Assembly (NCBI GenBank): GCA_019722365.1
Contig: JADFUC010000985.1
Coordinates: forward strand, 278,887 to 342,886
Length of the DNA: 64,000 bases
Direction: 5' to 3'
DNA from: Lithospermum erythrorhizon
Taxonomy: Eukaryota; Streptophyta; Magnoliopsida; Boraginales; Boraginaceae
Shown: positions 1 through 11,107 of the stretch, piece by piece
Numbering within the stretch: the first letter of the stretch is position 1
Layout: each line of letters opens with the position of its first letter
Program-made: the position numbers and the translations under genes
The notes under the pieces: generated by a model
The model's input: the letters and a program-made list of their open reading frames with translations, nothing else
What the model was told of the DNA's origin: nothing
Databases searched by the model: none

Positions 1-1757
1 TTGAAATCCACAGCACATAATACATAGCGAGCCGTCCTCCCGATCTCCCAGCGACTCCGTTAGATATGACTTCGCGCTTTCCGTAATTTCGCTGTCAATA
101 TATATGCTCTCGCGCTTTCGGCGGGCTCGCCGATATATATAACTTCTACTTTTCAGCCCAATTTCCTTTTCAACGAGCTCAGCAACTGTCTCAGCGTCCT
201 TAACGCGTATAATCGAGCTTCTGCTTAATAATACAATAGTACCGATATATCATATCGCACTGATAAGTCCAAACCGTACAAAAACACCAAGCTTAACGAG
301 GCTGATTGCTTTGTGCTGCAATTTTACTCAGCATGTGGATGCAGAATACTCGCCAGCGGTCTTCGAGATTCGGCGCCATAAGTTGACGATATCCTCTGTC
401 AGCCTACGATGCTTCATGTGAATCGAGGATTCTGATTCGCGCTATACAATGGGTACCTGTCTGAGATATATTATCCTGTTCAATTTACCATGCGTAACAT
501 CCAAACATAAGTGATAGAATTAACAAGCAGTGATAATCGCAGGCTACAAGTACACTAAGCGCTGCGCGTCGTCGATCTACGCGGCCAGTCCGTCCCAGTG
601 CGAGCAGGCCGTTACGAAATAATATCGTACTGAAATCATTTAACTTGGTTTATCCAAATTTTAAGTACCCGTTCTTTTGCGTTTTAAAATTGCCAATCCT
701 ACGGTTTACGTAAAGTCTCCGTTACGTTTAAATGACAATTTAATGTCCACCCTCGTTTTCCCAACTTAATTGATAACTCCCCTACGTCTATTCAAATTCC
801 TAACGTTAAATTTGTACTCGAAATTCGCATTTTACCATACCAGCAATTCAACTATAAACCTCGATCTAAGCCGATTCCATTGCAAAATTCAAGGCGATCA
901 ATTCCGACCTATTTATTCCCAGCCTTTTATCGTTCATATTCATTATCTCAAAACAACTCGATATTAATCCGATAAACGCGTATTTACTAATACCCCGATT
1001 TACATAATTATCACATTTTGGCGAAAATCGACGCGTCGTCAGAACTTTAATTCTAAACCAATGTTTTACCCCAATTATCAATCATTCTGATTTCTATATT
1101 ACAATTTAGGCCTAAACGTAATTCAAACAATAATTCATCCAAATTAAAAGTCATACGAAATTATAAAGTCAAAACGTCACAAAAGCCTTTGAAATTTAAC
1201 TAAGCATTCGTATTTGATCACCAGGAAACGGTAATATACAACCCTAGAATCAAATGGAATAATAAATTCAAATTCTCAAAAAGTCCAAAAAGAGTCAAAA
1301 GTGTGGGATTTCCTGAAATACTTCAATATTACACACTTTTTACCTTAAAACGACGGGAATGACGAGGAGAAACTTCTCCGAAAGTTTTAGCTCCAAAGCT
1401 TGTGAATTGAGAGAGAAATTTGAAGAAGAAAAAATCAAAAATGGAGGGGTCTCATTGCTACCGGAAGGGGAAGAGGAAAACAGATTTTTTTTGGCTTGGT
1501 TGGGCTTAAATGGACTATCTTAAGTGGGCCGGTAGTTCGGTTGGGCCCAAAGAAAGCTCAGCAGGTGGTGGCGGGCCTTAAACTATTTCCGATTCTTCCC
1601 GTTTTAACTTACCAGGCAAATAGCTTGCGAAACATACGCATTTAGAGATCTGAAATATTTAGTGGTTTCAAATTTTACGGAAAAGCTACCGATAATTTAC
1701 CGTTTTCGTTTTATTTTCTTAACGGGCCGTTAAGATATTCTGATCTACCCGCTAACA
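1..1757 (-). repeat. 3' LTR of gypsy element A, partial
   Basis: This stretch aligns throughout with 7040-8798, for example the shared strings GTCCGTCCCAGTGCGAGCAG (near 590 and 7650) and AAACATACGCATTTAGA (near 1630 and 8675). Identity looks roughly 70-80 percent, with many small indels. It lacks the part equivalent to 6350-7040, which must lie left of the window. The inner edge at about 1757 is set by minus-strand TGTTAG against TGGTTT in the other copy; it could be off by about 40 bases, because a CACAAAGAGT match continues beyond both edges. Confidence 0.75.
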
Positions 1758-2449
1758 AAAAGCCCCAAGCGCAATTTCTTTCAGGATTCACAAAGAGTGC
1801 AATTAAAAACAAATAGTCGTAACCTCGGAATGAGCTTGTTGTGGAGTAGCATTCTGCCATGTATCCTCGCCATGACTCCCAGATTTGCTTCATAGCTTTC
1901 GGTGGTTCCTCCTGAAAACTTTTACTGACTTATTTACCTTGTTCGCCGGTGACCTCTTTCGATCCACGATCGCGGTCCTCGCCGTAGGTCAAATCCCGGC
2001 CCCAGTCGTGAAGCCTTCCCAGATGCGCGACTTCATCCAGGCATTACTTCACCAGCAGACACATGGAACCGTCATGAATTCTCTCAATTCTCTGGCGGCC
2101 GTAGGTAAGCCTCTTGCTCCCAGCTTTTGTCGGGATCTCGGCTTGGTCGATGTCGGGGCTGACTTCCCACTTCTCCCGTTTCATCCAGCATACTTCCGTG
2201 GAGATATGTCTTGAAATACCCGATCAGCAACCTCAGGCCAACCAAGTCTACTCGGCGTCGTCCGGCGTACTTAACACATCGATCACATGCCGTCCCTCGG
2301 AATGTTGTTGTGTCAACTTTTACCTACATAGAACTCTCCATGCTTTCGAGACCCCGCCATCTTTCTTTCTCACTGCACCGTTCAATGCTCGGTCACTGCG
2401 CCTCGGCCGGCCTAAGCCGAGCGGTGCCGTCAATCTTGCTTAAGCATTG
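1758..2449 (-). pseudogene. 3' end of gypsy A internal region, unresolved
   Basis: The region lies between the integrase HPQT segment and the 3' LTR. In chromoviruses it would hold the integrase C-terminus, any chromodomain, and the polypurine tract next to the LTR. No frame stays open long enough on the minus strand to show these. Plus-strand open frames here (for example 2114-2443) are antisense to the element and show no known motif. Confidence 0.4.
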
Positions 2450-2991
2450 TACTCATGACTCCATTTTCGCTGACTCGCAATTGACTCTGGGCTTCAACCT
2501 GCGAAAGCTGCCGGCGTAATGTAGATGTTCTGCCGGATAACCCGTAGTTTGAGGATGAAGCGATACTTTCGTTTGGACATTAGTTCTAGCAGCGCGGAAT
2601 CTCGAAACCTCGGAAAGTGAACCTTGCGTCCACATCCGGCGCAATACTCTCACGGCACCCATGCTGTCGCGGCAGTGCATACGTCGCAGCGACTTTTGCA
2701 TTACGTCGGTTGCTTTAATAGGTAGAAAATGGCGGTCTTAAGTAATTACATCCGCGTCGCCCAATCCCGTCATTTCTTTTACGAGGTTCTCGGAAGTCCA
2801 AACACAAAGTCCGTAGGTGATCTTGCCACGAGTCCATTCGGTATCGGTGTGGTTGTAGCGGAAGACATGGTCGTCTTGACTTGTTGACAAATCAAACACT
2901 TTGCTACAAAAGCAATTTCTCTCTTCGTCCACGGCGCGGTAGTTATCGCAAATTTCGATACATCTTTGTCCCGGATCGTACTATGAGGCAT
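2450..2991 (-). pseudogene. gypsy integrase remnant (element A)
   Basis: The minus strand carries the second half of the HHCC zinc finger (CLICQQVK, near 2880), followed by the stretch before the catalytic core (TDFVFGLPRTS, near 2790). Further on, in another frame, lies the conserved block near 2560 with SLHPQTTGYPAE, equivalent to HPQTDGQSER of plant gypsy integrases. Integrase inserts element DNA into the host genome. The pieces fall in different frames, so at least two frameshifts separate them, and the first catalytic Asp cannot be assigned. The position downstream of RNase H is the expected gypsy order. Confidence 0.8.
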
Positions 2992-3328
2992 TGAGCACCG
3001 TCGAATCTCACTTTTTAGGTCGGCGAAGTGGGGCGCTGACAGCTCGGCTCCACAACCAGCAGAATCTGGTCGATGGCAGCCAAATAGGTTACACTCCTGG
3101 ATTAAGCCTCTGAACTAGGCCTCGCACTTTAAATGCTGCTGCAAATACTCCCCATTTTATAAGTAATACCCGATTTTCTGGCTCACTTATAGGCCATGAG
3201 ATGGTAACTAACCTCAGTCTGCCCGATCTGTTTGACTCCCTCTGCGGCTCCTTGTTCCCTCTTGGGCTCAGGAAGGCATCCGCCCTTTGACATTTCTTTA
3301 CCGGATGATACTGATAGTTAGATCGTAG

Positions 3329-3517
3329 TCACTCAGAAACCTGTCCGTCTCGGCGCCTCGGAATTGACTCCCCTGCGGGTGGTGATATCTTGAAACTCTT
3401 TTGTAGTGCGTAAATGTCGACATTTGACTCATACAAATAGTGTCTCAAATTTTTAAAAGCGAAACCTTGATAACTGACTTGTCGTACGTTAGGATAATTC
3501 TTCTCGTGATTCTTCAA
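3329..3517 (-). pseudogene. gypsy RNase H remnant (element A)
   Basis: A 62-residue minus-strand open frame begins with HEKNYPN and continues with NLRHYLYESNVDIYALQKSF. This matches the plant gypsy RNase H block whose usual form is [20 protein letters not shown] followed by RHYLYG..CDIYTDHKSL. RNase H removes the RNA strand during reverse transcription. The catalytic Asp expected in the TDHKSL segment is replaced here (ALQKSF), and the frame ends early. It lies between the RT palm and the integrase finger, as expected. Confidence 0.8.
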
Positions 3518-3899
3518 TTAATGGTCGCTTCCCGTTACTGGGTACCTGACTAACCTGATGTGAAGCGTCATACACAACATGCCTAGATTCCACAGCGGTA
3601 GTGTGTCAGCCCAGCTGGTCTTGTAGTCGATCTCTTGACTTCATTTGAAGCGTCGCTCTTTGAACAAATGGTACTCGCTACGGTCAACTTTGTCGTCGGG
3701 CGGCGATTGAAAGAGCATATGAACCTCGCATCGGTAAGCCAAAGAAGCTTCGCCAGTCAGCGGCAGAGGCACTTTCCCGGTCATTCTTTGCCTTCTACTT
3801 TTGTGGGTCCCACTAAACACCCCTCTCCTGGGAATACTTGAAGCCCAAAGAAGCGTACGCTTTCAGTGACCCAAGCTTCGCCTTGCCAAGAAAACTTTG

Positions 3900-4100
3900 C
3901 GTTACAAGCTGGTTTAGTAAGATTTCCAAATAACTCACCAAATGTTAGCCGTATTTCATTTCGCTCTTAGAATAAATCAATATGTGATCAATAAACACAA
4001 CCACGAACTTATCCAAGGCTCGAAAACCACGATTCATCAGTCCATAGAAGGCTGCCAGTGCATTTGTCAACCCAGCTTGGCGTCACGAACTTCATAGTCT
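3900..4100 (-). pseudogene. gypsy reverse transcriptase palm remnant (element A)
   Basis: Read on the minus strand, this segment gives [15 protein letters not shown] and then [14 protein letters not shown], across 4060-3963. This is the RT active-site block of plant gypsy elements, usually FxDLMNRVF....LDxFVVVFIDDILIYSKS. The second Asp of the catalytic pair is His here (FIDH), which would abolish polymerisation. The upstream FVTP..GLTNA segment is in another frame. The rest of RT, and the protease expected between about 4.1 and 5.2 kb, are too broken to delimit. Confidence 0.8.
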
Positions 4101-5589
4101 CGCATGCTCAGTGCAGCCCGTTCGATATATCCCTCTTTCTTTAATTCTCAAGCCGATATCGGACCTCAAATCAATTTTGAAAACACCACCAGCGCCCTGG
4201 TGGTCAAAAGATCTCAATTTAACGCTTAGCGGGTACCGGTTCTTAATAGTCCTTTGTTCAAGCTGTCGATGTCAATCTGAAGCCTCGTCGTTCCGTCCTG
4301 TGAGCAATGCGGAGAACCCCGAGGAGAATAACTTCGGCGTGGACACCTACAGCAATTCCACGCAGCTGCGTGTTCAACTCCTTGACTCTGGAGCCATTCG
4401 TCTGATTGCCGTAGATATGAGCTGGTTCTGATGCTGGCTTGATCGAAAATTCAATCTGCATTTGGGTGATGCAGGCAAATCCTTGAGGAAACACATCCTC
4501 GGTGCGAAATCGGACATTTTCAAGCTTAGGCTCGTCTTTCAAGTCCGTTCATTAGCAGATGCCAGCTCGTCCGCGTTGGTAACTACGAGCTTGGCAGGAT
4601 AAAACTTCTCACATCCCAAACTGACTTTCGTAGTTCGGTACTGCCGGACTAGTAAACCGATCTCGCCGCGATGACAATTTATTCTGACATGTGGTGTTTC
4701 CCCGGCCGATCCGTTCCCAGATCGAGTCAAAATCCACTAACTTCGAAGAGATTAGCAGTGCACTTGCTTTGATTATCAGCAGCTTGGGACAATTTCTATA
4801 TAACCTCTATTCGCCGGCCGACCTCCCTCTTGGCGTCATAATAATCAAAGGTGCTACCGGATATTCGAAATTTAAAGACGCCTTTTTAGAAAAATTCACG
4901 GATATAAAAGAGTGTGTGGAACCGGGAGGTCAGCAATCACGCGGCGTGAGGGCCATTATGAAGACAAATTACTGTCGCACGTTCTCGGGTATCCCGTGCC
5001 TCTGCTGTGTCACATCTACGCCCGTGCAGCTCCACTCATCTTGCTACCCTTCGCCGTCGTCCCACCCACGCTGGCTTAAGCGGCCACGATTACACATGCG
5101 TCCTCCCAGATAAGCCTTGGTACCACGAGATCACTCCCCCCCAGCGAGTGGGTAGCTGCGAACCCATATAAGAAGGACCATTGTAAAATGCGGCTGTACG
5201 ACGCCGAAAACAGCGCCTGCAGTGCTGACGATCGATTCACATTGATGCACGCCTTGGTATGGCAGACGTACTCGGCCGGAGCATGAAATACCGTGAAACC
5301 AGCTCGGCTCACAGGAGCCGCGAAAGCCGAAAGTGCAGATTCGAGCAGTGGTGCTGTTGAAATGACTCATGGGCGGTCTTCTTGAAAGTTCTCTGGAATC
5401 CACAATGGGGTATGGCCACAGCTCAGGTCCGTCGGACGCCCCTGCTGCCCTGGATTACTTGCTACTATATGTCACTTTGCTGGCTGCATTCGCCAGCGAT
5501 GGCGGGTGTAAGTGAACAAGACTGATCTGCTCCCGAATCGATGTCTGACCACGGCGGAAACCCCGCGTCTCTGGTTGGGCGGGCGGGCG
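4101..5589 (-). pseudogene. gypsy A interval expected to hold protease and the RT N-terminus
   Basis: By position this interval should encode the end of gag (zinc knuckle), the protease and the first half of RT on the minus strand. I see only weak hints: Cys/His-rich residues near 5200-5270 that could be a decayed CCHC knuckle, and no intact DSG/DTG protease triad. Several open frames of about 70-140 codons exist on both strands but carry no recognisable motif. Confidence 0.35.
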
Positions 5590-5800
5590 TAGCGGTCTAC
5601 CGCCTGCTTTGCGTCCCAGACGGCTCCTGCCAGCGTACATGTGAGTTTCCAGCGAAGTACTTTAAAAAGTTCTCCAGTCTAACCCAAATGTCGGCATCTG
5701 CACTTAATCGTGAATCTTTGTGGACATGGTTCCCGCGCTCCCAAACTCCCCGACAAGCTGATGCAACTGCAAGCTTCCACGCTTTTAACTTCATCTCTAA
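5590..5800 (-). pseudogene. gypsy gag (capsid) remnant (element A)
   Basis: A minus-strand frame reads ADIWVRLENFLKYF near 5725-5680. This resembles the start of the plant retrotransposon gag domain (typically DP..AEEWLxxLEKIFxVL). Gag forms the virus-like particle that packages the element RNA. Only this short block is convincing. A plus-strand open frame of 194 codons (5541-6125) covers the same DNA and is probably an antisense by-product of its GC-rich composition. Confidence 0.5.
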
Positions 5801-6330
5801 GCCCGACGGTTTGAGCTGTTCTCGATTGCCTCAATTGTCGCCGCCTCCGTGTCGCGGCGCTCTGAGCTTCAGTGGTCATGCCCGAGCTTGTCAGCAACTT
5901 GGTAGAATCTACACTACCGGGCGCCAGCTGCGGAGTCAGCGTCTGGGCTGCGTCGCCCAGCTGCTCGCCGAAGTTCTCGTACTACGATTCTTGCGGAAGT
6001 GCACTCACTCGCAGGGGACCCGGTTTAGTCTGTTTCGATTCTTGCTTGCGCCCCACTTCATACGCTCACGACCTACGCCCGGCGCTACGCCTCACAAATT
6101 ACACCTCGGCCTCTTCCCGGCGTAAATCCACATCTCTCCGCTGTTCGGCACACCACACTGCCCAGATGCAGCGATTCGTCTATGGCTCGGCTACCGGTGG
6201 CATCTGAGGGCAGTCTGGAAGAAAATAAAATAAAATAATTTAGACTCATAAAAGACTACATGACACAAAAAAAAATTTGTGAATACTAGGCGTAAGCCTG
6301 CGCGCCCTGAGAACCCAGTTAAGCGGAAAC

Positions 6331-6349
6331 TACGCTCACGATACCGTAG
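6331..6349 (-). other. Primer-binding site of gypsy element A
   Basis: Immediately inside the LTR edge the minus strand reads CGGTATCGTGAGCGTAGTTT. It is close to the usual plant site TTGGTATCAGAGCGTAGG, complementary to the 3' end of initiator Met-tRNA, with small changes. Its position next to the LTR end GGGTCGCTACA fixes both the element orientation and the inner LTR edge. Confidence 0.6.
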
Positions 6350-8798
6350 TGTAGCGACCCGCCTCGAGTCGTACGCCCTCGAGGATCGTCGTAACTGTAT
6401 ATCCCGAGTCGTCGATGGTTGATACGAAAACACATTTAAAACCACAGGTTGGTGAAATAAAAATAACGAAAACCGAAAGCGTTTATTTAAGTTTTAACCA
6501 TGTCGTGGCCTTACAGTCAGCGAACATAAATAGCATCACGGTAACCCCGAAATACAAAATGTACCTTATAGTTTCCAACAATTTCAAACCGAAAATAAAA
6601 ACTCTTTGTTTGCATGAAACTAGTAGAAAACAAAGGGGATCCTGTGGCGCGTCATTACCGCTTTCATCGATCACCCGGCACTCGCAACTGTTCGACTTCC
6701 GGTTTATCCAATCTGAAGGGGAGGAATGGGGTAAGCTCGGCGGCTTAGTGAAGCGGATCGCCCCGGATAATTGCGCTTTACAGGGTAGAATGAATACTGA
6801 TATTGAAATACATACTTTCGTACTATCATATATATATATATATACCTGATGCGATAAAATAGGCGATTGCGGGCATGTCAATACAATAAAGTAAAACATC
6901 ATTTATCTCGGAACATCCTAACAGAGTACTCGCCGAAACTCTTGGCGCGCGCCGTATGGCATTCGGCTTAAATGCAGCATGGCTTAGCGAAAATAACAAT
7001 AACTCATCCCGACACGTTACTATACCCGCGAGTAAATGAAACCCAGCAGCGGTGAAATCCCCGCGACCACGTAATATATGAGCTCCGATCTCCCAACCAA
7101 CTCAAATTAGATATGACTTCGCTTTTTCGTATTCGCGTCGATATATATGTAACTCTACTTTCGATTTCCTTTCAATATATTCTTCTTTTCAGCATTTCCT
7201 TTCAGCGAGCTCCCAACCAGCATTCAGCGTCCACAACCTTGCGCATTATAATGCTCGAGGCGCAATGACATACAATGGTCTCGATGTATCTATGTCCTTG
7301 TGATAAGTCAAACCGTACAAAGCACGCATACTTGAGATATACTACGGATACTTCAGTAGCATATTTTTACCAACATGAGGTGCAGAATACTACATGTGCG
7401 GACATACCAGATTTCCTTTAAAAGCTGGCATAAGTTCAACCTGATATCCTCTGTCCATTTACCATTAACTCACAGATCGGAGGTTCTGATTCGCGTATAC
7501 AATGCGTTACTGCAATCTGAGATATATTATCCGCTCGATTTACCGCCATCGTAACGTCAGCATATAAGTAAATTAACAAGCGGTGATAATCCCGCTTTTT
7601 AATTTGATCTTCTTAGCGGCCTCTGCATGTCGATCGATCTACGCGGCCCCAGTCCGTCCCAGTGCGAGCAGGGCCGTTACAAAAATAATATCCTTGCCAA
7701 AATCATTTAGCCCGTTTTTATCCAAATTTTAAGTACCATTCTTTACTCGTTTAAAGTGAAATCTACGATTTACGTAAAGTCTCCGTTACGTTTGACTGAA
7801 AATTTTAATGTCGACCCTGTTTCCCGACTTAATTCAATAACTCCCCTACATCCTATTCAAATTCCTAACATTACCGGTAACCTCAATTTCATTTGCATAC
7901 CTTGACCCAAATTAAAAGCTATAAACCTCAGTGCTAAATCTAGAATTCGATTCATTACCAAAATTCAAGGCGGTGATTCAGATATTTAATTTTGACCACA
8001 CTCGTTCATATTGGTATCTTGAAACAACTTCGATAATCGATAAGCGTGTTACGTTAATGATTTACATAATTATCCACTTTGGCGAAAATCAACCAGCGTC
8101 GTCAGTTTAATTCCTTTAAAACGATGTTTTACCCCATTGTCAGTCATTCTCAATTTTATGTACAATTTAGGCTAAGAATTCCAAACAATAGTTAAACCAA
8201 TTAAATTGAAAATAGGAATTCACCAAAAATTGGCTTGTCCTAAAAGCATTTAAGATTTAATGTAATTTCAATCCTAGAACAACTAATATACAACCGAATC
8301 AAATGGAATAATAAAATTCAAATTCTCAAAAAATTAAATAAATTAAAAATTGTAGGTTTTGCAAAATACTTTCGAAAATATTACACACTTTTTTACCTCA
8401 AGCTTGACGGGAATGGCGGAGAAGCTTTCTAGAAAGTTTAAAACAGCTTCGTGAATTGAGGGAGAAATTTGAAGATGAAAAATCAAAAAAAAATGGGGGA
8501 GGGGGTCTAAATTTCTGGTGAAGGGAAGGAAGAAAACGGATTTTTGGCTTGGGTTGGGCTTAAATGGACTATCTTAAGTGGTAGGTAGTTCGGTTGGTAA
8601 AACAATAGATGAAAATTAGGAGGCCCAAGCTTCGCTTCGGTCTTGGTTTAAGCTTCTTTCAGGCAGTAGCTTGAAACATACGCATTTAGAATACAAAATG
8701 TTGGTGGTTTCAATTTTTGCGAACTTCAGTAATTACCATTTCGGTTTGTTTTGCTTAACGGTAGTTCTGCAAGTTATTCTGGGGTTCGGTCGAAACCA
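6350..8798 (-). repeat. 5' LTR of gypsy element A
   Basis: This is the complete LTR copy, about 2449 bp. On the plus strand it begins TGTAGCGACCCGCC and on the minus strand it begins TGGTTTCG, giving TG...CA ends. The 7040-8798 part aligns to 1-1757. The outer edge is approximate. Within it, 6828-6845 is an (AT)n microsatellite. The terminal block near 6350-6400, CCTCGAGG..ACTCGAGGCGGGTC on the minus strand, recurs at the ends of LTRs B, C and D. Confidence 0.7.
6828..6845. repeat. (AT)n microsatellite
   Basis: About nine AT dinucleotides in a row inside LTR A. It is a simple repeat with no further role visible. Confidence 0.9.
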
Positions 8799-11107
8799 GA
8801 CCACAAAGAGTCGACCTCCCGACTTGTCTCGTGTCATTGTAATTGTCTTTCCTTTATTAATTTAGAATCTGAGATTCGTGCGCCGGTGTTACGGGGGAAT
8901 CTGCGATTCTTTGGTGTGTATGAGGTAGTGGGACCGTCGAGACACGTACCGAATAACTTGCGTTGATGATGGAATTTGGAGGCGGGCGCCGTTAGTATCA
9001 GCGTATATCCACTTTGCCTTACTTCAAATATATTTACGTGACACAATTAATAAATAATAAATGATGATGCAAATTAATCTAACTCAAATGTGATTTTATG
9101 CTCAATTTTGTTTGTCCTTTCGATTGTGTATTAGGTTGTCATATTACGAAAATTCATCTATTGTTTTCACTATTATTTAAGGTTTATGTTTAAGCATGTT
9201 GTGACATCTGTTTAATTGTTTTCCTTATATTTGGTATTAATTTCTAAGAAAATGAATTACTAAGGATGAAGGTTTGAAGAACCTTGTTTGGGTTTTGTAA
9301 GATTGATATGCATTGATCTAACTATGATATTGATTGCTCAAAATTTAGTTGAATGACAAGAATTTGATATTTTGCTTTTATGAATCTATTTGATAAATTA
9401 TGTCGATGTAATAATATTAAGCTAATCCTTACATCTTTTTTGTTTTTTGTTGGACTGATTTGGTAGGTGATAACTAGAGAAGCCGATCCCATTTAAATGG
9501 GATTAAATGCTAGTTTGGTTTGATTTTGATTTAGATTTAGACTTGATTTTCAACAATTATCCTAATCGATAATTGTTCGCCCAATGCTCTTAGATATACA
9601 AAGACTTCCTCTTTTTAGTATGGCCTTGAAAAAGTTATTGACACCCCAATAATTAGGTAATAATGATGTCATTCTATACGTATTGCTTTGTCTCTCCATG
9701 CATGTAGTATACTCTTATATCTAATTATCATTTTTTGTTTAAGTATAGAATTTTTACATAAGTATGTATTACAGAGTAGATATGTAACAAAAAATAGTAG
9801 ATTTGATTTTTAGTTTATATATAAAAATACTTCATTAGAATCTCATAAATGAATGAAAAACTTGGGCAAATTGATGAACTTAGTTGAGAGACCAGCAGAC
9901 TTTAGATTTTTTTTCAGGCTTGACAAAATATAATAGATACTCATTGTCTCTAGTATTGCTCATACTGTTCTTGATGGCACTTTTAGTTCTTGTTATTGAT
10001 TTATGAATATGTTGTAAATTAAAAGCGATTGAATCAAAAGAGCTTTTGGTTAGTCTCATTTGAACCTTTTTTTCATGTTGTCGCTTTTCATTTTTTGGAA
10101 ATATACATGTAATAAAATGTACACATTACTAATGGAGTGTAATATTTTTTTACTATGAGCAGCTTGAGAGAAAATTGTGCACTTGTGATTAATCCTGATA
10201 TTTTTTTTCAATGGCAGTCTGAGTGAGGTGAAGAAGAGATATAGTCATTTATCAATTGATGCTTATTTGTGATTAAATGGTAGCTTTGGCTTAGTTTATG
10301 TGCCTTGATGGTTTAATTCAACATTGTTAAACTTTTTGTTGGCGGAGAAGCAAGCCGTATAATTAGTTTATGTGCTAGGCATTTGTTGATGGTTTCCATG
10401 ATATTACGTTTTGTTTGGAGTATATTTAATCGTAGCTATGAACAATTGCTGATTTATATAGTAAATAACTTCATAATATTTTATATTATATTTATGGAAA
10501 ACCAAATATTGTATTATTGATTTTGATATCGATAAAATTTTATTTCGTTATTATCTGTTAATTAAATGTGTGAATATCTTTGTTGTATTATTAGGTGATT
10601 GAAGAAAGTAGACCCAGTGAATATATTGTTGTTCTGATAGGGTCAAAATGTTGTTGCATTTGTTTGTCATAGGGCCTATTGCAGTGGTTGTGACAGACCA
10701 TTGCATTAGTTATAGGTAAATAGTTGTTGTAAATTATATCGAAACATTGCGGAGGTTAAAGGGTATTGCGTGGGCTAATCTGTCTGGCGGATCTGATGGT
10801 AGCTCGCCCGTTGAAATAGATCTAATCTGACGGTTTTGAATCCTAATGCGATGAATTTGGTGCTTGATAATTTTATAGCGTATTTACCTGTTTATTTATA
10901 TGTTTTTAAATCAATTTAAATATTCGTTTTCCTGTTTTCTACTTGGTTAGGTCATATAATCCAATCCAATGACCGTAATCTTTTGTAGCGTGGTGTTTTA
11001 TTAAAATTTGTAAGCGCCTAAGATGAGGGCTCGTATTAACCCCTTTAAATAATAAAGTTATTGAATAATTTTCAACATCCGCTAAAATTTGGGCCAGAGG
11101 CGGATCC
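8799..11107. other. AT-rich spacer
   Basis: No open frame of note and no recognisable transposon domain. The sequence is T-rich and intron-like. One exact 18-bp palindrome, ATCCCATTTAAATGGGAT, lies at 9486-9503. A slightly GC-richer patch near 10,740-10,850 has no identifiable content. Confidence 0.5.

Larger units (their letters stand above)
1..8798 (-). mobile_element. Ty3/gypsy chromovirus-like retrotransposon A, left end outside the window
   Basis: Two diverged direct repeats of LTR type (1-1757 and 6350-8798) flank a region with gypsy protein signatures in the order gag, RT, RNase H, integrase when read on the minus strand. The 5' LTR is therefore the right-hand copy. A primer-binding-like site lies directly inside that LTR. 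The long LTRs (about 2.45 kb), the pol order with integrase last, and the LTR end GGCGGGTCGCTACA suit the chromovirus group, perhaps Tekay/Del. I could not see a clear chromodomain, so the lineage is an inference. All frames are broken, so the copy is non-autonomous. The left part of the 3' LTR, and hence one target duplication, is outside the window. Confidence 0.8.

Noticed and set aside
1885..2519. Three overlapping plus-strand frames of 102-109 codons
   Set aside because: They overlap each other in different frames and are antisense to the integrase end of element A.
5541..6125. Longest open frame of the window, 194 codons on the plus strand
   Set aside because: It lies antisense to the gag remnant of element A, in GC-rich DNA where stops are rare. 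It shows no motif, and an overlapping 111-codon frame is equally good.
6415..6902. Overlapping frames of 144 (plus) and 139 (minus) codons
   Set aside because: Both are inside LTR A, overlap on opposite strands and include an (AT)n tract; no domain seen.
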